A stretch of DNA of 64,000 nucleotides from Leifsonia soli (GTDB lineage Bacteria; Actinomycetota; Actinomycetes; Actinomycetales; Microbacteriaceae), in NCBI RefSeq assembly GCF_013408745.1, contig NZ_JACCBJ010000001.1:1302001-1366000 (forward strand). The letters are read 5' to 3'. Positions 50,305-60,015 of the stretch are shown piece by piece. Positions within the stretch are counted from its first letter, which is position 1. Each line of letters opens with the position of its first letter. The translations under genes were made by a program, and so were the position numbers. Below the pieces are notes generated by a model, which saw only the letters and a program-made list of their open reading frames with translations, was not told the DNA's origin and ran no database searches.

Positions 50305-51729
50305 ATGTTCCGTGATTCGTCTGAGGTGCTCAAGTTCATCAAGGACACCGACGTGAAGTTCCTCGATATCCGCTTCACCGACCTTCCCGGTGTGCAGCAG
50401 CACTTCAACATCCCCGCTGCAACCGTCGACGAGGAGTTCTTCTCCGTCGGCCAGCTGTTCGACGGCTCCTCGATCCGCGGGTTCGCGTCGATCCACGAGT
50501 CCGACATGCAGCTCATCCCGGACGTGTCCACCGCCTACATCGACCCGTTCCGCGCCGAGCGCACGCTGATCATGGTGTTCGACATCTACAACCCCCGCAA
50601 CGGCGAGATCTACGCGAAGGACCCGCGTCAGGTCGCCAAGAAGGCGGAGAAGTACCTCGCGTCGACCGGCATCGCCGACACCGCGTACTTCGCCCCCGAG
50701 GCGGAGTTCTACATCTTCGACGACGTGCGCTACGAGGTGAAGCAGAACTCGAGCTTCTACTCCGTCGACTCGGAGGAGGGCGCCTGGAACTCCGGCCGCG
50801 TCGAAGAGGGCGGCAACCTGGGCAACAAGACCCCGTACAAGGGCGGCTACTTCCCGGTCAGCCCGGTCGACAAGCAGGCCGACCTGCGCGACGACATCTC
50901 GCTCAAGCTGATCGAGGCCGGCCTCATCCTGGAGCGCGCGCACCACGAGGTGGGCACCGGCGGCCAGGCCGAGATCAACTACCGCTTCGACACCATGGTG
51001 CACGCGGCGGACGACATCCTGAAGTTCAAGTACATCGTCAAGAACACCGCCAACGAGTGGGGCAAGACGGCCACGTTCATGCCGAAGCCGCTCTTCGGCG
51101 ACAACGGCTCGGGCATGCACACCCACCAGTCGCTGTGGAACGACGGCAAGCCGCTGTTCTACGACGAGGCCGGCTACGGCGGGCTCTCGGACATCGCCCG
51201 CTGGTACATCGGCGGTCTGCTGAAGCACGCTCCCGCGGTGCTGGCGTTCACGAACCCGACGGTGAACTCGTTCCACCGCCTGGTCCCCGGCTTCGAGGCC
51301 CCGGTCAACCTGGTCTACTCGGCCGGAAACCGCTCGGCTTCGATCCGCATCCCGATCACGGGCTCCAACCCGAAGGCGAAGCGCATCGAGTTCCGCGCCC
51401 CCGACGCGTCCGGAAACCCGTACCTCGCGTTCGCCGCGCAGCTGATGGCGGGCCTCGACGGCATCAAGAACCGCATCGAGCCGCACGAGCCCGTCGACAA
51501 GGACCTCTACGAGCTTCCCCCGGAGGAGGCGCGCAACATCCCGCAGGTGCCGGCGTCGCTCGGCGAGGCGCTCGACGCGCTCGAGGCCGACCACGACTTC
51601 CTCACCGCGGGCGGCGTGTTCACCCCGGAGCTCATCGAGACCTGGATCGAGTACAAGCGCGAGAAGGAGATCAAGCCGCTCGCGCAGCGTCCGCACCCCT
51701 TCGAGTACGAGCTGTACTACGGGGTCTGA
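50305..51729 (+). CDS. glnA: Glutamine synthetase type I
   Basis: This 474-residue GSI-beta enzyme joins ammonium and glutamate to make glutamine. Seen are the latch-region [14 protein letters not shown], the ATP-binding [18 protein letters not shown] and the adenylylation loop [10 protein letters not shown] with Tyr402, the target of GlnE. The ATG at 50305 follows TGGGAG. A four-part GlnR operator precedes it. A strong rho-independent terminator follows the stop codon, so it is monocistronic. Confidence 0.97.
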   Translation: MFRDSSEVLKFIKDTDVKFLDIRFTDLPGVQQHFNIPAATVDEEFFSVGQLFDGSSIRGFASIHESDMQLIPDVSTAYIDPFRAERTLIMVFDIYNPRNGEIYAKDPRQVAKKAEKYLASTGIADTAYFAPEAEFYIFDDVRYEVKQNSSFYSVDSEEGAWNSGRVEEGGNLGNKTPYKGGYFPVSPVDKQADLRDDISLKLIEAGLILERAHHEVGTGGQAEINYRFDTMVHAADDILKFKYIVKNTANEWGKTATFMPKPLFGDNGSGMHTHQSLWNDGKPLFYDEAGYGGLSDIARWYIGGLLKHAPAVLAFTNPTVNSFHRLVPGFEAPVNLVYSAGNRSASIRIPITGSNPKAKRIEFRAPDASGNPYLAFAAQLMAGLDGIKNRIEPHEPVDKDLYELPPEEARNIPQVPASLGEALDALEADHDFLTAGGVFTPELIETWIEYKREKEIKPLAQRPHPFEYELYYGV

Positions 51730-51746
51730 CCCGCACCGGAGCCACG

Positions 51747-51791
51747 AAGAGGGCCGCATCCGATCACGGATGCGGCCCTCTTTCTTTTTTC
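51747..51791 (+). terminator. Rho-independent terminator of glnA
   Basis: A perfect 15-base stem (51748-51762 with 51767-51781) with a 4-base ATCA loop is followed by TTTCTTTTTTC. It is the clearest intrinsic terminator in the window. Confidence 0.95.
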
Positions 51792-51801
51792 TTGCCGACC
51801 C

Positions 51802-51828
51802 TGTCGACCTTTCGCGCCGCCGTTCGAC
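51802..51828 (+). promoter_or_regulatory. ECF42-type promoter upstream of the YciI-like gene
   Basis: TGTCGA (51802-51807), 17 bases, then CGAC (51825-51828). This matches the -35 TGTCGA / -10 CGA(T/C) promoter form I recall for ECF42 sigma factors. The adjacent ECF42-type gene suggests autoregulation. Confidence 0.6.
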
Positions 51829-51880
51829 ACGATGGTAGGAGGGTGCGACCGAAGCACCCCGGACCTGAGGGAGACACCCC

Positions 51881-52309
51881 ATGAAGTACATGCTGATCAT
51901 GCGCTCGGATGACGCCGCCAAGGAGGCCTACCAGGAGATGGACTTCAACGAGGTCATCACCCGCATGGGCCAGTACAACGAGCAGCTCATCTCCGCCGGC
52001 GTGCTGCTGGCGGGCGAGGGCCTCGCGGACGACGTCGCCGAGACCGGGTTCGTCGTCGACTTCTCGTCGACGCCGCCGGCGATCACCGACGGCCCCTACG
52101 GCGAGACGCACGAGCTGTTCAACGGCTTCTGGATCCTCGAGGTCGGCTCAAAGGAGGAGGCGGCGGAGTGGGCGAGCCGCTGCCCGCTGGGGCCCGGCTC
52201 GAAGCTGGAGGTTCGGCGCGTGACCGACGAGAGCGACTTCGCGGCATTCGCCGACAACGAGTACATCCAGAAAGAAGCCGAATGGCGGGCGGCCGCGGAC
52301 AAGGCCTGA
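51881..52309 (+). CDS. YciI/DGPF-family protein
   Basis: This 142-residue alpha-beta protein of the YCII superfamily carries the hallmark ITDGPYGETHELFNGFWI (the DGPF motif, here DGPY). DGPF proteins typically accompany ECF42 sigma factors, and one follows here after 28 bases. The biochemical role is unresolved. GGGAGACACCCC precedes the ATG. A TGTCGA-N17-CGAC promoter lies 50-80 bases upstream. Confidence 0.88.
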   Translation: MKYMLIMRSDDAAKEAYQEMDFNEVITRMGQYNEQLISAGVLLAGEGLADDVAETGFVVDFSSTPPAITDGPYGETHELFNGFWILEVGSKEEAAEWASRCPLGPGSKLEVRRVTDESDFAAFADNEYIQKEAEWRAAADKA

Positions 52310-52337
52310 ACGACCGGGGACCGAGAGGCTGCAGACG

Positions 52338-53573
52338 ATGAGCGGGATCCCGGCGCGGGTCGACGCCGTCTGGCGGATCGACGGAGCGCGCGTCGTCGCG
52401 ACGCTCGCGAAGATCACCGGCGACATCGGCCTCGCCGAGGATCTCGCGCAGGAGGCGCTGGTCGAGGCGCTGAAGCAGTGGCCGCGGGACGGTGTGCCGG
52501 ACAACCCCGGCGGGTGGCTCGTCGCCGTCGCCAAGCGCCGGGCGATCGACCAGTGGCGACGGCGCGAACGACTCGACGACCGCTACCGGGCGATGGCGGC
52601 GACGCTGGAGGAGACCACAGAGGACGCGTGGGAGCCGATCGACGACGACGTGCTCCGCCTCGTGTTCACCGCGTGTCATCCCGCGCTGTCCCGGGAGGGC
52701 CAGGTCGCCCTCACCCTGCGCGTCGTCGCCGGGCTCGGCACGGCCGAGATCGCACGGATGTACTTCGTGCCGGTCGCGACGGTGCAGCAGCGCATCGTCC
52801 GGGCGAAGAAGACGATCGCCGCCGCGCACATCCCGTTCGCCTCCCCCGACCCCGCGGAGTGGAAGGAACGCCTCGAGGGCGTGCTCAGCGTCGTCTACCT
52901 CGTCTTCACCGAGGGGTACGCGGCGACGACTGGCCGCGAGTGGATGCGCGCCGAGCTCGCGAACGAGGCGCTCCGGCTGGGACGCATGGTGGCCGCGCTG
53001 CTGCCCCGGGAGCCCGAGGCGCACGGGCTCGTCGCCCTGATGGAGCTGCAGGCCGCGCGCTTCCCCGCGCGCACCCGCCCGGACGGCACCCCGGTGCTGC
53101 TGACCGAGCAGGACAGGACGCGCTGGGACCGCTCGCAGATCGTCCGGGGACGCGCAGCGCTGGCCCGAGCGGACGAGCTGGGACGCGGCCGCGGCCCGTA
53201 CGCGCTGCAGGCGGCGATCGCCGAGTGCCACGCGATCGCACCGAGCGCCGAGGAGACCGACTGGGACCGCATCGTGGTGCTGTACGAGGCGCTCGGGAGG
53301 ATCGCGCCGAATCCGGTGGTGGAGCTGAACCGTGCGGCGGCGGTGTCGATGGCGACCGGACCGGCGAACGCGCTGCGCATCGCCGACGATCTCGCCGCGC
53401 GCGGCGCCCTGCGGGGCTCGCACCTGCTGCCGAGCGTGCGCGGCGAGCTGCTGGCCCGGCTCGGTCGCACCGAGGAGGCCGTCTCCGAGCTGACGACGGC
53501 GCCCGGCCTCACCGCGAACGAACGCGAGCGCGACGTGCTGCTCGCCAAAGCCGCCCGTCTCCGCGACGCCTGA
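52338..53573 (+). CDS. ECF42-group RNA polymerase sigma factor with C-terminal helical-repeat domain
   Basis: This 411-residue protein has a short sigma2 domain (ITGDIGLAEDLAQEALVEAL), sigma4 (VAGLGTAEIARMYFVPVATV, then QQRIVRAKK) and a C-terminal TPR-like domain of about 240 residues containing LMELQAARFPARTRPDGTPV and LTEQDRTRWDR. This layout, with an adjacent DGPF protein, defines ECF42 factors. No anti-sigma gene is present. The C-terminal extension is presumably the control element. The ATG is at 52338. It converges with glnE across an inverted repeat. Confidence 0.9.
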   Translation: MSGIPARVDAVWRIDGARVVATLAKITGDIGLAEDLAQEALVEALKQWPRDGVPDNPGGWLVAVAKRRAIDQWRRRERLDDRYRAMAATLEETTEDAWEPIDDDVLRLVFTACHPALSREGQVALTLRVVAGLGTAEIARMYFVPVATVQQRIVRAKKTIAAAHIPFASPDPAEWKERLEGVLSVVYLVFTEGYAATTGREWMRAELANEALRLGRMVAALLPREPEAHGLVALMELQAARFPARTRPDGTPVLLTEQDRTRWDRSQIVRGRAALARADELGRGRGPYALQAAIAECHAIAPSAEETDWDRIVVLYEALGRIAPNPVVELNRAAAVSMATGPANALRIADDLAARGALRGSHLLPSVRGELLARLGRTEEAVSELTTAPGLTANERERDVLLAKAARLRDA

Positions 53574-53590
53574 CCCGTCCGGCGTCCGCT

Positions 53591-53676
53591 CGCCGCCCCG
53601 CCGTCGAGTCCGCGATTTTTGCACGGTTATGAGGGTCGAGGCGTGCAAAGTTTGCGGACTCGACGGTGGGGCGGCG
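53591..53676. repeat. Long inverted repeat between ECF42 sigma factor and glnE, copy B
   Basis: Arms of 35 bases (53591-53625 and 53642-53676, four mismatches) flank a 16-base loop, the same loop length as copy A. The arms contain CCGTCGAGTCCGC and TTTGCACG. Confidence 0.85.
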
Positions 53677-53701
53677 GGCGCGGGGGCGGGCGGCGGGGGG
53701 G

Positions 53702-56700
53702 TCAGGCGGTGGGAGCGGGGCGCTGCGGGAGGCCGTAGAAGGCGCGCTCGAAGACCTGGCGGGCCCGGCGCGTGACCGCCAGGTAGTCCTCCTCCAGCCG
53801 GGAGGCCGAGCCGGGCGGATACTCCATCAGCCGTGCGACGCCGTCGAGCGCGCTCCGATCGGATGGAAGCACGTCGGCCGTCTTGTCCGCCCACAGGGTC
53901 ATCGCCGACCGGGCCCGTGACGCGAACACCCACGCGTCGCGCATCCGCGCCGCGTCCTCGGCGGAGACGAACCCGTGCTCCGCCGCCGCGGCCAGCGCAT
54001 CCAGGGTCGATGTCGTCCGCAGCGCGGGCACGGCGGCGGCGTGCTGCAGCTGGATGAGCTGGACGAACCACTCCACGTCGCTCAGCGATCCGCGCCCCAG
54101 CTTCAGGTGGCGGGACGGATCGGCGCCCTGCGGCAGCCGCTCGTTCTCGACGCGTGCCTTGATCCGCTTCACCTCGCGGATCTCCTGCTCGCCGATGCTC
54201 TGCGGGTAGCGCACCTCGTCCGCGAGGTCGGTGAAGTCGGCGAGCAGCGCCGCGTCCCCGGCGATCCCCCGGGCGCGCAGCAGCGCCTGCGCCTCCCACG
54301 TCAGCGACCAGCGGCGATAGTAGGCGCGATACGAGTCGAGCGAGCGTGCTGGCGGCCCGTTCTTCCCCTCCGGGCGCAGGCCGATGTCGAGGTCGAGCGG
54401 GAGCCGGTTGTCCTCGGTGAGCCGGTTCAGCTCCGACACGATGGCGAGCGCGCTGCGGTTCGCCGCCTCCTGGTCGGCCGCCAGCGGACGGAAGACGTAC
54501 ATCACGTCGGCGTCGGACCCGAAACCCAGCTCGCGGCCGCCGAACCGTCCCATCCCGATGACGGCGAACTCCAGCTGGTCGGCGTCGCCGCGGGCGAGCC
54601 GGATCGCCTGCAGCACACCGGAGATGATGTTCTCGGTGACGGCGGTGAGACCGTGGGCCAGCTCCTCGATCGTGGCGAAGCCGAGGATGCCGGAGAGCGC
54701 CAGGCGCAGGATCTCGCGGCGGCGCACCGCCCGGAGCGCCGCAGCGGCCGTGTCGACGGACTCGTGCCGGGCGAGGATCGCGGCCGTCTCCTCCCGCAGC
54801 AGCGCAGCGGAGCGGGGCCGCAGCTCGTCCTCGGTCTCCAGCCACGCGACGGACTCGGGGATGCGGCCCAGCAGCTCGCCGGCGAACCGCGACCCCGACA
54901 GCACGCGGGTGAGCCGTTCGGCCGCCCCCGTGGAGTCGCGGAGCATCCGCAGGTACCAGTGCGTGCCGCCGAGCTCTTCGCTGAGCCGCCGGAAGGTCAG
55001 GAGGCCGTAGTCCGGGTCGGGCCCGCTCGCGAACCACTGCAGCATGACGGGCAGCAGGTGCCGCTGGATCGCGGCGCGGCGCGAGACGCCGGAGGTGAGC
55101 GCGCCGATGTGCGCGAGCGCACCGCGCGGGTCGCGGAATCCGATCGCGGCGAGGCGCGCCTCCGCCTGCTCGCTGGTGAGGCCCGCTCCCCCGGCCAGCC
55201 GCGCGTCGTCGGCCGGTGTCGCCGCGACCGCGCTGAGCAGCGGACGGTAGAACAGCCGCTCGTGCAGGCCGCGCACCCGGTGCTTGATCTGGTTCCACTG
55301 CACGAGCAGCCCGTCGGCGCTGGGCGCGAGGCCGGTGGCGCGGGCGAGGATGCGCACATCCGCTTCGTCTCGCGGCATCAGGTGCGTGCGGCTCAGCCGG
55401 CGGAGCTGGAGGCGGTGCTCCATCAGCCGCAGCGAGCGGTAGTCTCGCGAGAAGCTCGCCGCCTCTTCCCGCCCGACATACCCCCGCGCGGCCAGCGCGG
55501 CGAGGGCCGAGAGGGTGTCGCGCTGGCGGACGGCCTCGTCGGTCTGGCCGTGCACGAGCTGGAGCAGCTGCACAGTGAACTCGACATCGCGCAGGCCGCC
55601 AGGCCCGAGCTTCACCTGGTAGTGCACCTCGTCGTCGGGGATGTGATCGGTGACGCGCTCGCGCATCCTCTGCACCGACTCCACGAAGTTCTCGCGGGAG
55701 GCGCTGCTCCACACCTTCGGCGCGAGGGCCGCGACGTACCGGTCCCCGAGCCCGGGATCGCCGGCGAGGGGCCGTGCCTTGAGGAGCGCCTGGAACTCCC
55801 ATCCCTTCGCCCAGCGGTCGTAGTAGGCCACGTGCGAGTCGAGCGTGCGGACCAGGGCGCCGTCCTTGCCCTCCGGCCGCAGGTTCGGGTCGACCTCCCA
55901 GAGCCCCGGCTCGATCGCGGGCTCGTGGATGCCGCGCATCGTCAGCATCGCCAGGCGCGTCGCGATGTCCACCGCGCGGCCGGGCTCCAGTCCGGCGTCC
56001 TCGTCCCCTTCGGTGACGAAGATGACGTCGACGTCGCTGACGTAGTTCAGTTCGCGGGCGCCCGCCTTGCCCATCCCGATGATGGAGAACCGGGTGGCGC
56101 GCACCTGCTCCTCGGGGAAGCGGCCGGGCCCCGTCCCGATCGTCATGCGTCGCGCCACCGCCAGCGCTGCTTCGAGCGCGGCCGCCGCGAGGTCGGAGAG
56201 CGCCGCGGCGACCGCGTCGAAGCCGCCGACGGGATCGGCCTGCTCCAGGTCGAAGCTCGCCACCTGCACGAGGCGGTGGCGGTAGCGGATGCGGAGGCGC
56301 GTCCACGCGCTCTCGTCGGCGTCGGCAGCAACACCGTCGACCGCTCCGACGACGGCCAGCAGGTCGGCGCGCACCTCGTCCGCAGACGGGAGCGCGGTGA
56401 CGGGAGTCGCGAGCGCGTCCACCTCGGCGGGCTGGCGGAGGAAGAACTCGGCGGCGCCCTCCGATGCGCCGATCACGCGGAACAGCCGGCGGGCGTCGTC
56501 CTCGCTGCGGAACGCTCCCGCCGCCTGCTCGGGCGCCTGCCGAAGTAGCCGCAGAGCCGAGGCCAGGGCCGTGTCGGGGTCGGCTGCGGCCGACAGCGCC
56601 GCGATCAGCGTCTCGGGATCCAGACCGGTGCGGTCGGCGAGCTCGTCGAGGCCGTCGCGGACCGAGCTCAGCCCCACGAACCCGGCGCGCGCCAGGGCGG

Positions 56701-56725
56701 TGAGGGAGAGCTGCTGCCGCGTCAC
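53702..56725 (-). CDS. glnE: Glutamine synthetase adenylyltransferase/adenylyl-removing enzyme
   Basis: This 1007-residue bifunctional enzyme adenylylates GlnA and removes the group. Two nucleotidyltransferase domains are visible, with GMGKAGARELNYVSDVDVIF near residue 213 and GMGRFGGRELGFGSDADVMY near 722, separated by helical regulatory domains. The length is normal. It lies 10 bases downstream of glnA2, so the two form an operon, and it converges with the ECF42 gene. The likely target Tyr402 is in GlnA. No PII gene is in the window. Confidence 0.95.
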   Translation of the reverse strand: MTRQQLSLTALARAGFVGLSSVRDGLDELADRTGLDPETLIAALSAAADPDTALASALRLLRQAPEQAAGAFRSEDDARRLFRVIGASEGAAEFFLRQPAEVDALATPVTALPSADEVRADLLAVVGAVDGVAADADESAWTRLRIRYRHRLVQVASFDLEQADPVGGFDAVAAALSDLAAAALEAALAVARRMTIGTGPGRFPEEQVRATRFSIIGMGKAGARELNYVSDVDVIFVTEGDEDAGLEPGRAVDIATRLAMLTMRGIHEPAIEPGLWEVDPNLRPEGKDGALVRTLDSHVAYYDRWAKGWEFQALLKARPLAGDPGLGDRYVAALAPKVWSSASRENFVESVQRMRERVTDHIPDDEVHYQVKLGPGGLRDVEFTVQLLQLVHGQTDEAVRQRDTLSALAALAARGYVGREEAASFSRDYRSLRLMEHRLQLRRLSRTHLMPRDEADVRILARATGLAPSADGLLVQWNQIKHRVRGLHERLFYRPLLSAVAATPADDARLAGGAGLTSEQAEARLAAIGFRDPRGALAHIGALTSGVSRRAAIQRHLLPVMLQWFASGPDPDYGLLTFRRLSEELGGTHWYLRMLRDSTGAAERLTRVLSGSRFAGELLGRIPESVAWLETEDELRPRSAALLREETAAILARHESVDTAAAALRAVRRREILRLALSGILGFATIEELAHGLTAVTENIISGVLQAIRLARGDADQLEFAVIGMGRFGGRELGFGSDADVMYVFRPLAADQEAANRSALAIVSELNRLTEDNRLPLDLDIGLRPEGKNGPPARSLDSYRAYYRRWSLTWEAQALLRARGIAGDAALLADFTDLADEVRYPQSIGEQEIREVKRIKARVENERLPQGADPSRHLKLGRGSLSDVEWFVQLIQLQHAAAVPALRTTSTLDALAAAAEHGFVSAEDAARMRDAWVFASRARSAMTLWADKTADVLPSDRSALDGVARLMEYPPGSASRLEEDYLAVTRRARQVFERAFYGLPQRPAPTA

Positions 56726-56735
56726 GACGAAGGGG

Positions 56736-58073
56736 TCAGAGGATCTCGAGGTTGGATCGCAGCTCGTACGGGGTGACCTGCGCCCGGTACTCCGCCCACT
56801 CCTTGCGCTTGTTGAGCAGGACGTAGTTGAAGGCCTGCTCGCCGAGCGTCTCGGCGACGAGCTCCGAGTCCTCCATCAGGGAGATGGCGTGGTCGAGGCT
56901 CGCCGGGAGCTGGCTGTAGCCGAGGGCACGGCGTTCTCCGTCGGACAGCGCCCAGACGTTGTCTTCGGCCTCCGGCGGGAGCTCGTACTGGCCCTCGATG
57001 CCCTTGAGGCCCGCGGCGAGCAGCAGCGAGAACGCCAGGTACGGGTTCGCCGCGGAGTCGATCGCACGGTACTCGACGCGCGAGCTCTGGCCCTTGCTCG
57101 GCTTGTAGAGCGGGACGCGGACGAGCGCCGACCGGTTGTTGTGGCCCCAGCTGACGAAGCTGGGCGCTTCGTCGCCGCCCCAGAGGCGCTTGTAGGAGTT
57201 GACGAACTGGTTCGTGACCGCGGTGATCTCGGGCGCGTGGCGCAGGAGACCCGCGATGAAGTGCCGGCCGATCTTCGACAGCTGGTACTGCGCGCCCGGC
57301 TCGAAGAAGGCGTTGGTGTCGCCTTCGAACAGCGACATGTGGGTGTGCATCCCGGATCCCGGGTGGCCGGAGAGCGGCTTCGGCATGAAGGTCGCGTACA
57401 CGCCCTGCTCGATGGCCACCTCCTTGATGACCGTGCGGAACGTCATGATGTTGTCGGCCGTGGTGAGGGCGTCCGCGTAGCGCAGGTCGATCTCGTTCTG
57501 GCCGGGGCCCGCCTCGTGGTGGCTGAACTCGACCGAGATGCCGAGGTCTTCCAGCATGCGCACCGAGCGGCGGCGGAAGTCGTGGGCGGTGCCTCCTGGG
57601 ACGTTGTCGAAGTAGCCCGCCGAGTCGACCGGCTCCGGCCCCTCGGTGCCGAACGACGACGACTTGAGCAGGTAGAACTCGATCTCGGGATGCGTGTAGA
57701 AGGTGAAGCCGCGGTCGGCCGCCTTCTCCAGCGTCCGCTTGAGGACGTTGCGCGGGTCGGAGACGGCGGGCTGCCCGTCCGGCGTCGTGATGTCGCAGAA
57801 CATGCGCGCGGTCGGGTCGACCTCGCCCCGCCACGGCAGGATCTGGAAGGTCGTGGCGTCCGGGAGCGCGAGCAGGTCGGACTCGTAGGCGCGGGTGAGG
57901 CCCTCGATGGCGGAGCCGTCGAAGCCGAGCCCCTCGCTGAACGCGCCCTCGACCTCGGCCGGGGCGATCGCGACGGACTTCAGGGTGCCGACGACGTCGG
58001 TGAACCACAGCCTCACGAACTTGACGCCACGCTCCTCGATCGTGCGAAGAACGAAGTCGCGCTGCTTGTCCAT
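56736..58073 (-). CDS. glnA2: Glutamine synthetase GlnA2-type
   Basis: This 445-residue glutamine synthetase paralogue shows FTDVVGTLKSVAIAPAE, EFSHHEAGPGQNEID, PKPLSGHPGSGMHTHMSLFE and NPYLAFSLLLAAGL. It is shorter than GlnA. The loop aligned with [10 protein letters not shown] reads EGQYELPPEAEDN, so a Tyr is present, but regulation by GlnE is not certain. The start at 58073 gives MDKQRDFVLRTI, with GGAAAGGGGC upstream. The order glnA2-glnE matches Mycobacterium. It has no GlnR-like box upstream. Confidence 0.92.
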   Translation of the reverse strand: MDKQRDFVLRTIEERGVKFVRLWFTDVVGTLKSVAIAPAEVEGAFSEGLGFDGSAIEGLTRAYESDLLALPDATTFQILPWRGEVDPTARMFCDITTPDGQPAVSDPRNVLKRTLEKAADRGFTFYTHPEIEFYLLKSSSFGTEGPEPVDSAGYFDNVPGGTAHDFRRRSVRMLEDLGISVEFSHHEAGPGQNEIDLRYADALTTADNIMTFRTVIKEVAIEQGVYATFMPKPLSGHPGSGMHTHMSLFEGDTNAFFEPGAQYQLSKIGRHFIAGLLRHAPEITAVTNQFVNSYKRLWGGDEAPSFVSWGHNNRSALVRVPLYKPSKGQSSRVEYRAIDSAANPYLAFSLLLAAGLKGIEGQYELPPEAEDNVWALSDGERRALGYSQLPASLDHAISLMEDSELVAETLGEQAFNYVLLNKRKEWAEYRAQVTPYELRSNLEIL

Positions 58074-58157
58074 CCTGCCCCTTTCCTCGGCCGTGTCCAG
58101 ACTACTGGGTGGTGGCAGCCTCAGCCCCGCAACGCGTCGGTGCAACACCGAAGCGGC

Positions 58158-58170
58158 GAGTGGTACACTC
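58158..58170. promoter_or_regulatory. vapBC operator/promoter palindrome
   Basis: GAGTG-GTA-CACTC is a perfect 13-base dyad. It contains the -10 hexamer TACACT (58164-58169), which lies 6 bases before the vapB ATG. Repressor binding here would block a leaderless transcript. Confidence 0.6.
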
Positions 58171-58175
58171 GGCGC

Positions 58176-58436
58176 ATGCCGACACAGCTCGCCCGAACTC
58201 AGATCACCCACACGCCGCACGTCCAGCGCGCACTGGACACGGCGCGGGAGCAGTGGTCCGACGATACGGACGGGAAGCTGCTCGTGCACCTCATCGAACT
58301 CGGCGAGCAGGCATTGCGTGAGAGTCGCAGCCGACAGATCGACGATCGACTGGCCGAGCTCGATCGGATCAGTGCCCGATACTCCGACCTCACCTTCGAG
58401 AGCCTGGACTCGATCCGCGAAGGTTGGCCGGAATGA
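58176..58436 (+). CDS. VapB-type antitoxin
   Basis: This 86-residue protein lies directly before a PIN toxin. An N-terminal beta/helix segment (MPTQLARTQITHTPHVQRAL) is followed by a charged C-terminal part that could wrap the toxin. Its stop overlaps the toxin ATG (ATGA), the usual coupling in vapBC modules. The ATG at 58176 follows TACACT by 6 bases. The sequence is not close to a named VapB subfamily that I recognise, so the label rests on size and context. Confidence 0.75.
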   Translation: MPTQLARTQITHTPHVQRALDTAREQWSDDTDGKLLVHLIELGEQALRESRSRQIDDRLAELDRISARYSDLTFESLDSIREGWPE

Positions 58437-58819
58437 CGGTCGCGCTCGACGCCGGCGTCCTCATCGGCCTCCTCGATTCCACGGATGCCCACCATGCGGC
58501 GGCGCGGCGGATTTTCGCCGCCGGTCGCCGGTTCCTGGTGCATCCCGTGAACATCGGGGAGGCTCTCATCACACCCGAACGGGCCGGTCGCGGGCTCGAG
58601 GCCTATGAGGACTTGCAGCGGATCGGTGTTCTTCCGTCTCCGTTGGGAGCCAACGAGCCGCTGATCCTCGCCCGGGTCAGAGAACAGCACCGTCTCCGCA
58701 TGCCCGATGCGTGCGCGCTGGCTGTCGCTGTCCATAACGACATCCCCCTCGTCACTTTTGACAAGCAACTCGCATCGGCCGCATCGACGAGAGGACTGTT
58801 GGAACAGGTTCCGGCCTGA
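58433..58819 (+). CDS. VapC-type PIN-domain toxin
   Basis: This 128-residue PIN-domain ribonuclease has the acidic metal-site residues in [30 protein letters not shown] and VTFDKQLA. VapC toxins cut specific RNAs, often tRNA or rRNA. The ATG overlaps the antitoxin stop. An upstream TTG would add three residues and is not needed. The pair forms a complete type II module between glnA2 and panB, where other actinobacteria have different genes, so it may be a later insertion. Confidence 0.85.
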   Translation: MTVALDAGVLIGLLDSTDAHHAAARRIFAAGRRFLVHPVNIGEALITPERAGRGLEAYEDLQRIGVLPSPLGANEPLILARVREQHRLRMPDACALAVAVHNDIPLVTFDKQLASAASTRGLLEQVPA

Positions 58820-58844
58820 GCCCGGGCGCCCCGACGTCCGTCAC

Positions 58845-58850
58845 TAGACT
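58845..58850 (+). promoter_or_regulatory. -10 hexamer for leaderless panB
   Basis: TAGACT, 7 bases, then ATG at 58858. Confidence 0.45.
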
Positions 58851-58857
58851 GAGCCGC

Positions 58858-59709
58858 ATGAGTGAGCAGTCACCGGTGCCCTCCGTCCATCCCGCGACCT
58901 CGTCGATGCAGTCGCTGAAACGGGTTCGCACCCGCCACTTCCAGGCGGCGAAGGAGGAGGGGTCGCCCTTCACCGGCCTGACGAGCTACGACATGCTCAC
59001 CGCCCAGATCTTCGACGAAGCGGGGATCGACTTCCTCCTCGTCGGCGACTCCGCCGGCAACAACGTGCTCGGCTACGACACGACGCTTCCCGTGACGGTC
59101 GACGACCTCATCCCGCTGACGCGCGCGGTCGCGGGGGCCGTGAAGCGCGCCTTCGTCGTCGCGGACATGCCGTTCGGCTCGTACGAGACGGGCCCGCTGG
59201 AGGCGCTGCACACCGCCGTCCGCTTCATGAAGGAGACCGGGGCGCACGCGGTCAAGCTCGAGGGCGGCCGTCGCAGCGCCGAGCAGATCCGCCGGATCGT
59301 CGATGCGGGCATCCCCGTCATGGCGCACATCGGCTTCACCCCGCAGAGCGAGCACGGACTCGGCGGTCACCTCGTCCAGGGGCGCGGTCAGGCGGCGGAC
59401 GACCTGCTCGCCGACGCCCACGCTGTGGAGGAGGCCGGGGCGTTCGCCGTGGTGCTCGAGATGGTGCCGGCCGAGGTGGCCAAGCGCGTCACCGCCGAGC
59501 TGCGCATCCCGACGATCGGGGTCGGCGCCGGCCCGCACGTCGACGGCCAGCTGCTGGTGTGGACGGACTGGGCCGGCTTCACGACCGGCCGCGTGCCCCG
59601 CTTCGTGAAGCAGTACGCCGACCTCAAGACCGTGCTCGCGGACGCGGCACGCGCCTACAAGGCGGACGTGCAGGAGCGCACGTTCCCGACCGACGAGCAC
59701 AGCTTCTAG
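58858..59709 (+). CDS. panB: 3-methyl-2-oxobutanoate hydroxymethyltransferase
   Basis: This 283-residue barrel enzyme makes ketopantoate from 2-oxoisovalerate and methylene-tetrahydrofolate in pantothenate synthesis. The conserved [36 protein letters not shown] and HIGFTPQS segments contain the metal and substrate residues. It has a 20-residue N-terminal extension. The ATG at 58858 is 7 bases after TAGACT (leaderless). No other pan genes are in the window. Confidence 0.95.
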   Translation: MSEQSPVPSVHPATSSMQSLKRVRTRHFQAAKEEGSPFTGLTSYDMLTAQIFDEAGIDFLLVGDSAGNNVLGYDTTLPVTVDDLIPLTRAVAGAVKRAFVVADMPFGSYETGPLEALHTAVRFMKETGAHAVKLEGGRRSAEQIRRIVDAGIPVMAHIGFTPQSEHGLGGHLVQGRGQAADDLLADAHAVEEAGAFAVVLEMVPAEVAKRVTAELRIPTIGVGAGPHVDGQLLVWTDWAGFTTGRVPRFVKQYADLKTVLADAARAYKADVQERTFPTDEHSF

Positions 59710-59805
59710 CGGTCACGCGACCGGTCTCGGGCGACTGCGGCCGCCCGTAACGTCTGCGCCGGGGCGCGCACCCGCACTCGTCACGCAGCGCCGCAGGCGC
59801 CCGTG

Positions 59806-60015
59806 CTAGCGACCGTCCTCGGCGTCCTCCTCGGCCCACTTGGCGGAGTTCTCACGCAGCTTCTCGAGGGCGTGCTCGGCCTCGTCGCGGGTGTCGAACG
59901 GGCCGACGCGGTTCGGCGCGGGCGACAGGAAGCCCTGCTCGACCTCGCCGGTCTTCATGTTGTACCAGTACTTGTGCTCGGCATCCTGCTTGATGCCGTA
60001 CTCGTCGCTCGTCAT
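59806..60015 (-). CDS. SPOR-domain-like small protein
   Basis: This 69-residue acidic protein has the SPOR-like core [39 protein letters not shown]. It has no membrane segment, unlike peptidoglycan-binding SPOR proteins of proteobacteria, so it probably acts in the cytoplasm with unknown function. It is divergent from map with only 12 bases between the start codons. TACGAT lies 7 bases before its ATG. It converges with panB. Confidence 0.8.
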   Translation of the reverse strand: MTSDEYGIKQDAEHKYWYNMKTGEVEQGFLSPAPNRVGPFDTRDEAEHALEKLRENSAKWAEEDAEDGR

